A stretch of DNA of 40,104 bases from an uncultured Clostridia bacterium (lineage in GTDB: Bacteria > Bacillota > Clostridia > Oscillospirales > Acutalibacteraceae), in contig CALWIW010000021.1 of the NCBI GenBank assembly GCA_944380855.1, positions 1 to 40,104 on the forward strand, in the 5' to 3' direction. The position numbers and the translations under genes are program-made. Below the pieces are notes generated by a model, which saw nothing but the letters and a program-made list of their open reading frames with translations, did not search any database and was not told where the DNA came from. This document shows, one piece after another, positions 8,681-16,382 of the stretch (positions within the stretch are counted from its first letter, which is position 1; each line of letters starts with the position of its first letter).

Positions 8681-9694
8681 ATGCCGTGCGTAGGCAATCA
8701 GAAAATGAAGCTTTTGTATATTTACGGTATTTTAAAGGATTATACCGACGAGGATAAAGGCCTTTCGTTAAAGGAAATAACGGATATTCTTGAAAATAAG
8801 TACGGGATAACTGCGGAGAGAAAAAGCATTTACGCAGATATTGCCGCTTTAAAGGAATTCGGAATAGATGTCTGTATGATTAAAAGCCGTGACACCAGAT
8901 ATTATCTTGGAAGCAGAGAGTTTGAGTTTGCCGAGCTTAAAATTTTGGTTGACCTTGTGCAGAACTCGAAATTTATTACAAAGAAAAAAAGTGCAGAGCT
9001 TATTTCAAAAATAGAAAAACTTACCAGTATTGAAAAGGGAGAGCTTCTGCAAAGACAGGTGTGTTTAAGTCCCGGACTGAAAACAGGCAACGAACAGATA
9101 TACTACAATGTGGACAAGCTTCACCGTGCCATAATATCGGCAAAGCAGATAGAGTTTTTATACTGCCAGTGGTGTCTTAATTACGGACATTATGAAAGGG
9201 TTATAAAGGGATATAAAAGGGACGGAGAAAAATACACCGTTTCCCCTTACGGTCTTGTTTTTAACGACGACAACTATTATCTTGTGGCTTATGATGAAAA
9301 ATCAAAAAGCATGAAGCATTACCGTGTTGATAAAATGGAAAGAATAGAAATTACCGACAAGAACCGCAACGGACTTATCGAGTTTTTAAATCTTGATTTT
9401 CCGTCCTACAAAAAGCAGGTTTTCGGAATGTTCGGAGGAAAGCCCGAAAAAGTAAAAATCAGGTTTAACAACAGCCTGGTAGGTGCTGTGGCTGACAGAT
9501 TCGGAAAAGAAGTGGAAATATCACAGTACGATGAGGACCGTTTTATTGCTCAGGTAAATGTGGTGGCAAGCAGTCAGTTTTTCGGCTGGGTGTTTGCTTT
9601 CGGCGACGGAGCAAGAATTATAGAGCCTAAAAGCACGGTTAAGGAGTTTAAAAAGTTTGCCAAATCGGTTATAAAACTTTATAATAAAAATTAA
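8681..9694 (+). CDS. WYL-domain transcriptional regulator with N-terminal winged HTH
   Basis: This 337-residue regulator starts with an HTH of the DeoR/YafY type (residues about 10-75, including LSLKEITDILENKYG and TAERKSIYADIAAL). A WYL domain follows (about 135-225), with SPYGLVFNDDNYYLVAYDE and YRVDKMERI, and then a C-terminal WCX extension. WYL domains are thought to bind small ligands or nucleic acids. The ATG follows AAGAGGGGTGAG. It is just downstream of the AEC transporter, which it might control; that is an inference from position only. Confidence 0.88.
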   Translation: MPCVGNQKMKLLYIYGILKDYTDEDKGLSLKEITDILENKYGITAERKSIYADIAALKEFGIDVCMIKSRDTRYYLGSREFEFAELKILVDLVQNSKFITKKKSAELISKIEKLTSIEKGELLQRQVCLSPGLKTGNEQIYYNVDKLHRAIISAKQIEFLYCQWCLNYGHYERVIKGYKRDGEKYTVSPYGLVFNDDNYYLVAYDEKSKSMKHYRVDKMERIEITDKNRNGLIEFLNLDFPSYKKQVFGMFGGKPEKVKIRFNNSLVGAVADRFGKEVEISQYDEDRFIAQVNVVASSQFFGWVFAFGDGARIIEPKSTVKEFKKFAKSVIKLYNKN

Positions 9695-9730
9695 GCTATT
9701 ATAAAATATGGGAATAATTAAGGAGAAAAA

Positions 9731-10336
9731 ATGAGTCTGTTTAATATCTGTAAAGAAGAAACGGAATTGGTTCTCGGTTCCGCTTCTCCCAGAAGAAAAG
9801 AGCTTTTTAATATAATTTCCGAAAATTTTACGGTTTTAAAGCCTGATGTAGATGAAACCGTTCCGGAAAATGTAGAGCTGTATGAAAGACCCGGTTATCT
9901 TGCAAAGAAGAAAGCTTTGCATATAAGCCGTAACCTTTCAGAAAAATCAGAAAAAGCGGTGGTTATCGGCTGCGATACGGGAGTTTTCATTGACGGGGAG
10001 ATGCTGGGAAAGCCAAAGGACAAAGAGGACGCTTTTTCAATTCTTAAAAAACTCAGCGGAAGAGAGCATTCTGTAATAACAGGCTGCTGCATTACGGACG
10101 GTAAGCACACCGAAACCTTTTCGGTAAAATCTCAGGTGTTTTTCCGAAACCTTTCCGATGAGGACATAAAGGCATATATCGCCACAGGAGAACCCATGGA
10201 CAAAGCGGGAGCCTACGGAATACAGGGGAAAGGCTGTTTGCTGGTTGAAAAAATCCAAGGGGACTACTTTAATATTGTGGGACTGCCCGTTTCCGCTTTG
10301 GCAAGGGAGCTTTCCCTGTTTTTGTCAAAACGATGA
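9731..10336 (+). CDS. maf: Maf family nucleotide pyrophosphatase
   Basis: The 201-residue protein belongs to the Maf/HAM1-like house-cleaning nucleotide pyrophosphatases, which hydrolyse non-canonical or methylated NTPs, and is linked to septum control in Bacillus. Diagnostic motifs are LVLGSASPRRKELF at residues 11-24, VDETVPE near 38, GCDTGVFIDGEMLGKPKD around 79-96 with the catalytic aspartate, GREHSVITG, and AYGIQGKG near the C-terminus. The length is typical. The ATG follows AAGGAG. A gap of 31 nt separates it from the lipid kinase gene. Confidence 0.92.
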   Translation: MSLFNICKEETELVLGSASPRRKELFNIISENFTVLKPDVDETVPENVELYERPGYLAKKKALHISRNLSEKSEKAVVIGCDTGVFIDGEMLGKPKDKEDAFSILKKLSGREHSVITGCCITDGKHTETFSVKSQVFFRNLSDEDIKAYIATGEPMDKAGAYGIQGKGCLLVEKIQGDYFNIVGLPVSALARELSLFLSKR

Positions 10337-10367
10337 GCTTTTTAAGGCTTTGTCACAGAGGTGAGAT

Positions 10368-11285
10368 ATGGAAACAATACATTTGATTATAGTAAATCCC
10401 GCTGCGGGGAAAAAGGATATGAGTGAGGATATTAAAAAGCAGGCAGAGGCTTTGGGTATTGAGAACTGCTTTGTTGAGGTAACAAAAGGCAAGGGAGATG
10501 CTTCTGAAATTGCAAAAAAATGGGTGTCGGAAAATCACAATGAGTTTGTGAGAATTTATGCCTGCGGAGGAGACGGAACAATAAACGAGGTTATAAACGG
10601 CGTTTACGAATTTCAAAACTGTGCCGTGGGCGGAGTTCCCATAGGTACGGGAAATGATTTTCTAAGAACCTTTGAGGAGTTTTCAAAAGAAGATTTTTTA
10701 AACCTTGAAAAAATGATAAAGGGTAAAGAAAAGGTTATTGACCTTATATCCTGTGAAGGCCATATAGGTATGAACGAGGTTTCAGTGGGGTATGACTGTG
10801 CGGTTGCAAAAAACGTAATAAGATTTAAGAATATTCCCCTTGTGGGAGGTTCTCTTGCATATAAAATGTCAATTGTTTTCTGTTTGTTTTCAAAAATGAA
10901 GCACAGGTTCAAACTTTTTGCCGACGGACAGCCAATGGAAAACAACGGACAGGATTATTTGCTGGCGGTTTTCGGAAACGGAAAATATTACGGCGGAGGA
11001 ATTAAGGGAGATCCCACGGCTGACCCCTTTGACGGATATTTGGATTTGGTATACATATCAAGGGTTTCCGTGCCTAAGTTTTTGACCTTGGTTTCAAAGT
11101 TTATAAAAGGACTTCATGTTACCGACAAAAAATGCAAAAAATATGTGAGAAACTGCAGATGTAAATCTATTGATATACAAACGGATAAATTTATTGACGT
11201 AAGCGTGGACGGGGAAATTTACAGTATGCTCAATCCCCGCATTGAGATAATCGAGCAAGCCATAAAGATAATTTTGCCCTGCTGA
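10368..11285 (+). CDS. Diacylglycerol kinase family lipid kinase (YegS/DgkB/BmrU type)
   Basis: The 305-residue soluble lipid kinase has the nucleotide-binding motif VNPAAGK at residues 9-15, the catalytic-domain signature ACGGDGTINEVINGV at about 66-80 and VPIGTGNDFLRTF at about 91-103. These define the DAGK catalytic domain; the C-terminal beta-sandwich is complete. The family phosphorylates diacylglycerol or related lipids, recycling DAG produced in lipoteichoic acid synthesis. Which lipid is used here cannot be told. The start ATG follows AGAGGTGAG. It lies 35 nt ahead of a response-regulator gene. Confidence 0.9.
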   Translation: METIHLIIVNPAAGKKDMSEDIKKQAEALGIENCFVEVTKGKGDASEIAKKWVSENHNEFVRIYACGGDGTINEVINGVYEFQNCAVGGVPIGTGNDFLRTFEEFSKEDFLNLEKMIKGKEKVIDLISCEGHIGMNEVSVGYDCAVAKNVIRFKNIPLVGGSLAYKMSIVFCLFSKMKHRFKLFADGQPMENNGQDYLLAVFGNGKYYGGGIKGDPTADPFDGYLDLVYISRVSVPKFLTLVSKFIKGLHVTDKKCKKYVRNCRCKSIDIQTDKFIDVSVDGEIYSMLNPRIEIIEQAIKIILPC

Positions 11286-11320
11286 AATTATTGCATACTA
11301 CATATTTCGGAGTTGAAGAT

Positions 11321-11986
11321 ATGATTTATATAGTTGAAGACGATAAGGATATAAGAGAAATGGAGCGGTATGCCCTGAAAAACAGCGGTTTTGAGGTGAA
11401 AACCTTTGAAAACGAAAAGGAGTTTTTTGGTGGACTTGCCTCTGAAAAGCCGGATATTGTACTGCTTGATATTATGCTTCCCGGCGAGGACGGACTGAAA
11501 ATACTGAAAAAAATCCGTGACAACGCCGATACCGCAGGAATTGCGGTTGTTATGGTTACGGCAAAGGACAGCGAGCTTGACAAGGTTAAGGGCCTTGATA
11601 TGGGGGCGGACGATTACATCACAAAGCCTTTCGGAATTATGGAGCTTGTGTCAAGGGTTAAAGCGATTTTGAGAAGAACTTCTCAGGAGGCAGACGAGTT
11701 TTACATCTGCGGAGATATTGTTTTAAACAACAGGAAAAGAACGGTTACTGTAAAAGAGGAAAAATGTATTCTTACCTTTAAGGAATTTGAGCTTTTAAAA
11801 TATCTTATTAAGAATAAGGGAATCGCCCTTACAAGAGAAAAGCTTTTGGAAAAGGTTTGGGGCTATGATTACGAGGGTGAAACCAGAACCGTAGATATGC
11901 ATATAAAAACCATAAGAAAAAAGCTTGGGGACAGTGCCGACCTTATTAAGACAATAAGAAATATCGGATATAAAATGGAAGACTGA
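11321..11986 (+). CDS. OmpR/PhoB-family response regulator
   Basis: This 221-residue regulator has a receiver domain (MIYIVEDDKD, phospho-acceptor Asp50 in VLLDIMLPGEDG, and Lys in ITKPF) and a C-terminal OmpR-type winged helix (LTFKEFELLKYLI through VDMHIKTIRKKLG). It should bind DNA as a phosphorylated dimer. The frame is open from a TTG at 11291, but the ATG at 11321 is preferred: receiver domains begin directly with this strand and a GGAG lies 8 nt upstream. The kinase gene follows after 17 nt. Confidence 0.93.
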   Translation: MIYIVEDDKDIREMERYALKNSGFEVKTFENEKEFFGGLASEKPDIVLLDIMLPGEDGLKILKKIRDNADTAGIAVVMVTAKDSELDKVKGLDMGADDYITKPFGIMELVSRVKAILRRTSQEADEFYICGDIVLNNRKRTVTVKEEKCILTFKEFELLKYLIKNKGIALTREKLLEKVWGYDYEGETRTVDMHIKTIRKKLGDSADLIKTIRNIGYKMED

Positions 11987-12003
11987 TATTTTTTGGAGGA
12001 AAA

Positions 12004-13326
12004 ATGAAGCTTAAAACAAAAATTCTCAAGGATTTTATTGTGGTGGCGGTTGTTTCCGTTGTTGTTACGGTAATGTCTTTAAGTCTGTTTTTCAGCCTAG
12101 CAACCTACAAGGTGATGAAAGACGATGTTAAGGATTACGGAGAAGCGGTTTATGCTTTTTTGGAAAATTCACAGGCGGGGGAATTGGACGATATTCCCAT
12201 AGATTCTCAAAATTACGGAATTGTTGTTGTGACAGACAGGGGAGAAGTCCTCTACAACAACGGAGTTTACGGCGTATATGACGAATGTATACAGGCAACG
12301 GGCAGTGATGACTCTTGGGAGCTTAATGCAGGGAATAAATATTGCTACTGTCAAAAGCTTGCAGGGGGAGAAATACTTATAATAATTCAGGAAATGGATT
12401 CCTTTTTGGATATGATAGGGGAATTTATTCCCGTGACCCTTTCCGTGACCCTTGTTATTATTGCTGTCTGCGTTATAATTTCTTCAAGACTTACAAAAAG
12501 AATAGTAAAGCCTATTGAGGAAATGGCGGAGGATATGGACAAGGCTCCCTATGACGAGCTTGTGCCTTTTACCGGCATGATAAAGGAACAGCGTCAAAGG
12601 CTTGACGACCAAATGCAGAGAGTGTTGGAGGCAGGGAAAATCAGAAGGGATTTTACTGCAAACGTATCCCACGAGCTGAAAACACCTTTAACATCAATTT
12701 CCGGATATGCCGAGATGATAGAAACGGGAATGGCCAAGCCCGAGGATATGCAGGTTTTCGGAAAAAGAATACACCGGGAGTCTATGAGACTTTTAAGGCT
12801 TATTGAGGATATACTTAAAATATCCCAGCTTGAAAGCAATCAGATGCCGAAAGATTTGGAGGACGTGGACATATACGAGCTTTGCAAGGAGTGCCGGGAA
12901 AGTCTTGATATTCTCTGTGAAAAATACGGCGTTTCCATATATTTAAAGGGACAGACAGCCGTAATAAAGGGAAACCGTGATATGTTCCACGAGCTTATAT
13001 ATAATCTTTGCGACAACGGAATAAGATATAACCACCCGGGAGGAAAGGTGCTTGTCACAATAAAAAGCCCTGTGGAAAAGGACGGGGTAAACGGTGTTAA
13101 CCTTGTGGTGGAGGACAACGGCATAGGTATTGACGAAAAGCATCTTTCAAGAATTTTTGAAAGATTTTACCGTGTTGATAAAAGCCGAAGCAAGCAGACG
13201 GGAGGAACAGGTTTGGGACTTGCTATTGTTAAACATATATGCGAACAGTACCACGGAGCGATAAGCATTGAAAGTGCCTTGGGCAATGGTACGGCGATTA
13301 CTGTTTTTCTTCCTTATGTTCAGTAA
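12004..13326 (+). CDS. Sensor histidine kinase (PhoR/ResE type)
   Basis: The 440-residue kinase has TM1 at about 11-33, an extracytoplasmic sensor of roughly 105 residues, TM2 at about 143-163, a linker resembling HAMP, HisKA with the phosphorylated His223 in NVSHELKTPLTSISGYAEM, and a HATPase domain with an N-box (LCDNGIRYN), G1 (DNGIGI), F-box (RIFERFYRVDKSRS) and G2 (GGTGLGLAI). The ATG has a GGAGG upstream. It pairs with the upstream regulator; the stimulus is unknown. The sensor region has three cysteines (C95, C114, C116). Confidence 0.93.
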   Translation: MKLKTKILKDFIVVAVVSVVVTVMSLSLFFSLATYKVMKDDVKDYGEAVYAFLENSQAGELDDIPIDSQNYGIVVVTDRGEVLYNNGVYGVYDECIQATGSDDSWELNAGNKYCYCQKLAGGEILIIIQEMDSFLDMIGEFIPVTLSVTLVIIAVCVIISSRLTKRIVKPIEEMAEDMDKAPYDELVPFTGMIKEQRQRLDDQMQRVLEAGKIRRDFTANVSHELKTPLTSISGYAEMIETGMAKPEDMQVFGKRIHRESMRLLRLIEDILKISQLESNQMPKDLEDVDIYELCKECRESLDILCEKYGVSIYLKGQTAVIKGNRDMFHELIYNLCDNGIRYNHPGGKVLVTIKSPVEKDGVNGVNLVVEDNGIGIDEKHLSRIFERFYRVDKSRSKQTGGTGLGLAIVKHICEQYHGAISIESALGNGTAITVFLPYVQ

Positions 13327-13343
13327 GACATCAGATAAAAATT

Positions 13344-13378
13344 AAGAGGCAGTTTAAAAGACTGTCTCTTTTTTGTTA
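13344..13378 (+). terminator. Terminator after the first two-component operon
   Basis: AAGAGGCAGT pairs with ACTGTCTCTT (one G-U pair) around TTAAAAG and is followed by T6. It starts 18 nt after the kinase stop. Confidence 0.88.
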
Positions 13379-13410
13379 AATAAAAACAACACCGGTTTAA
13401 AAAATTACGG

Positions 13411-13439
13411 TTGCCTGTCAGATGTGTTTAAAATATAAT
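13411..13439 (+). promoter_or_regulatory. Promoter of the zinc-ribbon membrane protein gene
   Basis: TTGCCT (13411-13416), a 17-bp spacer and TATAAT (13434-13439). A second TATAAT at 13451-13456 is an alternative -10. Confidence 0.6.
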
Positions 13440-13496
13440 GTAAAAATAAATATAATCGGTTATAGATGATATAAATTTAAATGGAGGATATACTTT

Positions 13497-15053
13497 ATGA
13501 TTTGTCCTAAATGCGCAGCCGAAAATAATCCCGGTGATAAATTTTGCAAAAAATGCGGAGAAATGCTGGGCGGAAATAATTTTAATAATGAATTTAACGT
13601 AAACAATAATTATCAGCCCAATACAAATTATTCCGCAAACAATATGAACGGGTATACGCAGGGAAATTTCGGCAGTCAACAGCCATATCAAACCACCCAG
13701 TATTACAATTATAAAATGGATTTTATTGATAAGAAGACAAACGGATTAGGTTTAGTATCTTTAATTTTGGGTATTATTTCAATACTCGGTTCATTTTTCT
13801 TTTTGGTGTCACTGCCTGCGGGTATTACGGGACTGATATTGGGAATCAGAAGCAAGATTAAAGACGGATTAAAAAAAGGCGGCATAGTCTTAAATATAAT
13901 CGGACTGTTCCTTACAGTTGTTTTTACTGTTCTCATTTTAATGTGGTTTGTATTTCCAAACAGCGGAAAAGAACCATCGGGAGGAAGCGACATATATACT
14001 GACGAACCCGAAATATATACAGATGAAAACGACGGATATCTGGAAATAGTTAATACCTATTACGGAGACGGTTTTTCACTGGATTACGGTAAGGACTGGT
14101 CAACTGTAGTTTTATCCGGCGGGCAGACTGCATTCGAATATAAAAACAGTAAGTCGTATTTTTTACAGCTGGGAGTCAGTGCATTGTCCGATTCACTGTC
14201 TGATTTTGATACGGATTCGGGAAAAGAAAAGCTGTATAATTTATTTTACGATTTCTGGAACGATGAAAATGAAAGGTTTGATATTTATGATGCAAGCGGC
14301 GGATTTAATAAATTAACCGATGATATTTACTATGCAACATACGATTACGGTTCATCTTCAGATAGGATCAAAGGAAAATATATTTTACTTGTGTCAGCTG
14401 AAAAAAACGCAATTATTTCATTTATGACCAATGCAGCAGATAATAATGTGGAAGAGAACGACGAAAAGGTCATCGAATTACTGAAAAATATCGAAATATA
14501 CGAGCAAATCGGCATAAAGGAAAATACAACCGACGACAATGTTATATATGATGACGAACTGTATAATTATCTGGATTCTATGAGTAACTGGAACAGATAT
14601 GCCGAATTAAGAACAGGCGACTTGGGAAAGGTAAAAGATATTAACGGTCTTTGGAGAATTTTAGCCGAGTCGGAAATGTCGTGGAAATTTGAAAACGGAG
14701 AATTTTGGCTGTATGAATCATATAAAGACACAGATGATAATTACTGGTACGGAACGACAGAAATAATGACCGGTAAAGAGGGACTTCTGTCAGCAGGGCT
14801 GGATCCGGATAAATTAGACAAAATGATGTTACAAAGCAATGGTCAGGTTACGGAAGATGATGTTTATATAATTATCTGTACCCCTACCAAAATTATATCT
14901 GACGGAGTTGACAAAAGCGACACAAACATACCAGAGGGAACAACTTTAGATTTTATATGGGTATTGGTTGACCACGGCGAAGAGGGTATAGAAGCTCAAA
15001 TAGGTAATATAACAACCGGTCAGATATACTATTTCGTAAAAATAGCAGATTAA
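13497..15053 (+). CDS. Zinc-ribbon, DUF4190-like membrane protein with large extracytoplasmic C-terminal part
   Basis: The 518-residue protein begins with a zinc ribbon (C3-x2-C6, C17-x2-C20) and an Asn/Gln/Tyr-rich low-complexity linker (about 24-75). Two hydrophobic helices follow (about 83-112 and 128-152) in the DUF4190 arrangement. About 350 residues then lie outside the membrane. This part has two apparent modules: residues 185-330 resemble a PsbP/lipoprotein-like fold (YGDGFSLDYGKDWSTVV), and 340-518 is unrecognised, rich in Asp, Tyr and Trp, with the repeated theme WRILAESEMSWKF/FWLYESYKDTDDNYWYG. The gene stands alone with its own promoter and terminator. I do not assign a function. 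Confidence 0.75.
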   Translation: MICPKCAAENNPGDKFCKKCGEMLGGNNFNNEFNVNNNYQPNTNYSANNMNGYTQGNFGSQQPYQTTQYYNYKMDFIDKKTNGLGLVSLILGIISILGSFFFLVSLPAGITGLILGIRSKIKDGLKKGGIVLNIIGLFLTVVFTVLILMWFVFPNSGKEPSGGSDIYTDEPEIYTDENDGYLEIVNTYYGDGFSLDYGKDWSTVVLSGGQTAFEYKNSKSYFLQLGVSALSDSLSDFDTDSGKEKLYNLFYDFWNDENERFDIYDASGGFNKLTDDIYYATYDYGSSSDRIKGKYILLVSAEKNAIISFMTNAADNNVEENDEKVIELLKNIEIYEQIGIKENTTDDNVIYDDELYNYLDSMSNWNRYAELRTGDLGKVKDINGLWRILAESEMSWKFENGEFWLYESYKDTDDNYWYGTTEIMTGKEGLLSAGLDPDKLDKMMLQSNGQVTEDDVYIIICTPTKIISDGVDKSDTNIPEGTTLDFIWVLVDHGEEGIEAQIGNITTGQIYYFVKIAD

Positions 15054-15065
15054 ATTTAACAGTTA

Positions 15066-15101
15066 AACAGCTGTCATTAATTGCATGACGGCTGTTTTTC
15101 T
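15066..15101 (+). terminator. Terminator after the zinc-ribbon protein gene
   Basis: AACAGCTGTCAT (15066-15077) pairs with ATGACGGCTGTT (15085-15096), with one G-U pair, and is followed by a T-rich tract. Confidence 0.88.
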
Positions 15102-15127
15102 TTATTTAACAAAATTTCAAAAAAACG

Positions 15128-15158
15128 TTGACTTTGAGTTAACTCTAAGTTGTATAAT
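15128..15158 (+). promoter_or_regulatory. MerR-type promoter/operator with 19-bp spacer
   Basis: TTGACT (15128-15133) and TATAAT (15153-15158) are separated by 19 bp instead of 17. The spacer is filled by a near-perfect dyad, ACTTTGAGTT-AACTCTAAGT. This is the classic arrangement in which a MerR-family activator distorts DNA to bring the two hexamers into register. The dyad is of the CTTAGAGTTAACTCTAAG kind used by AdhR/NmlR-like regulators. It lies directly upstream of a MerR-family gene, so autoregulation and control of the following two genes are likely. Confidence 0.8.
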
Positions 15159-15184
15159 GAAAATCAGAAAAGGAAGTGAGGTTT

Positions 15185-15565
15185 ATGGGACTGACAATAA
15201 AACAAGTAAGCGAAAAGTATAATATACCTGCAAATACATTGCGTTATTATGAAAAAGCCGGAGTTATACCGCCTGTAACCAGAACAGCGTCTGGTATCAG
15301 AGATTACAGCGAAGAGGATATAGCATGGGTGGAAAACGCAAAATGTATGAGAGCCGCCGGGCTATCCATTGAAAGCCTTATAGAATACCTTAGACTTTAC
15401 AAAGAGGGCGATTCCACAATAAGGGAAAGAAAAGAACTGCTTTCACAGCAAAGGGATTTGCTTATAGCTCAGAAAAAACAGCTTGAAGAAACAATAAATA
15501 AGCTGGACTACAAAATTTCAAGATATGAAAACGCCCTGAAAACAGGAAAACTCACATGGGAGTAA
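15185..15565 (+). CDS. MerR-family regulator, AdhR/NmlR-like
   Basis: The 126-residue regulator has an N-terminal HTH (LTIKQVSEKYNIPANTLRYY), a wing (RTASGIRDYSEEDIAWV) and a C-terminal coiled-coil dimerisation helix (residues about 80-118). Its only cysteine, C54 in NAKCMRAAGLSIE, falls where AdhR/NmlR proteins keep the conserved cysteine implicated in sensing electrophiles. I start at ATG 15185 rather than the in-frame GTG at 15176: GGAAG lies 8 nt upstream of the ATG, and the GTG would overlap it. The next two genes are a CMD-cupin protein and an alcohol dehydrogenase, the same functional neighbourhood as B. subtilis adhR (yraB), yraC and adhA. Confidence 0.88.
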   Translation: MGLTIKQVSEKYNIPANTLRYYEKAGVIPPVTRTASGIRDYSEEDIAWVENAKCMRAAGLSIESLIEYLRLYKEGDSTIRERKELLSQQRDLLIAQKKQLEETINKLDYKISRYENALKTGKLTWE

Positions 15566-15612
15566 AACCTGATTCAGTGCGGTTAATTAAAATAATACAG
15601 AGGTGACTCAAA

Positions 15613-16368
15613 ATGGCAGTAAAACAAACAGCCGGCAGAGACAGCTTGGGAGAATTTGCTCCTGAGTTTGCAAGACTCAACGATGATGTGCTGTTCGGGG
15701 AGATTTGGTCAAGAGAGGATAAGCTTTCTCTTCGTGACCGTTCTTTGGTAACGGTTACAGCACTTATGGCCATGGGACTTACTGATTCTTCTTTCCGCTA
15801 TCATCTGATGTCGGCGAAAAACAACGGAATTACAAAAACAGAAATTGCGGAAATTCTCACCCATGCCGCTTTTTATGCAGGCTGGCCTAAGGCGTGGGCT
15901 GCTTTTAATATGGCAAAGGAAATATGGTCGGAAAATATTACGGATTCCGACGAAAAAACAAAACACGAAAACAGTATGATATTCCCTATAGGAAATCCCA
16001 ATGATGGTTTTGCACAATATTTTGTGGGGCAAAGCTATCTGTATCCTGTTTCTGTTTCACAGGTTGGCATATATAATGTAACCTTTGAACCAAAATGCCG
16101 AAACAACTGGCATATCCACAACGCAAAGAACGGCGGCGGTCAAATATTAATCTGTATCGCAGGACGGGGATATTATCAGGAATGGGGCAAAAAAGCAGTT
16201 TTAATGACTCAGGGAGACGTTATAAACATACCTGTTGGAGTAAAGCATTGGCACGGTGCGGCAAAAGACAGCTGGTTTTCCCATATAGCGGTGGAAGTAC
16301 CGGGAGAGGAATGTTCAAATCAGTGGCTGGAAGCTGTAAGCGATGAAGAATACAACAAACTTGATTAA
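15613..16368 (+). CDS. Carboxymuconolactone decarboxylase-like domain fused to a cupin domain
   Basis: The 251-residue protein carries an AhpD/CMD-like helical domain at about 10-105 (LSLRDRSLVTVTALMAMG and TKTEIAEILTHAAFYAGWPKA) and a cupin barrel at about 140-235, with metal-ligand candidates in NNWHIHNAKNGGGQ and GVKHWHGAAKD. The CMD part lacks the CxxC redox pair of true AhpD, so peroxidase activity of that type is not expected. Such fusions are usually annotated as CMD or cupin and often accompany MerR/AdhR regulators. The reaction is unknown; a role in detoxifying reactive carbonyls is inferred from the neighbours. The ATG has AGAGGTG upstream. Confidence 0.88.
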   Translation: MAVKQTAGRDSLGEFAPEFARLNDDVLFGEIWSREDKLSLRDRSLVTVTALMAMGLTDSSFRYHLMSAKNNGITKTEIAEILTHAAFYAGWPKAWAAFNMAKEIWSENITDSDEKTKHENSMIFPIGNPNDGFAQYFVGQSYLYPVSVSQVGIYNVTFEPKCRNNWHIHNAKNGGGQILICIAGRGYYQEWGKKAVLMTQGDVINIPVGVKHWHGAAKDSWFSHIAVEVPGEECSNQWLEAVSDEEYNKLD

Positions 16369-16382
16369 AAGGAGAATTTGTT

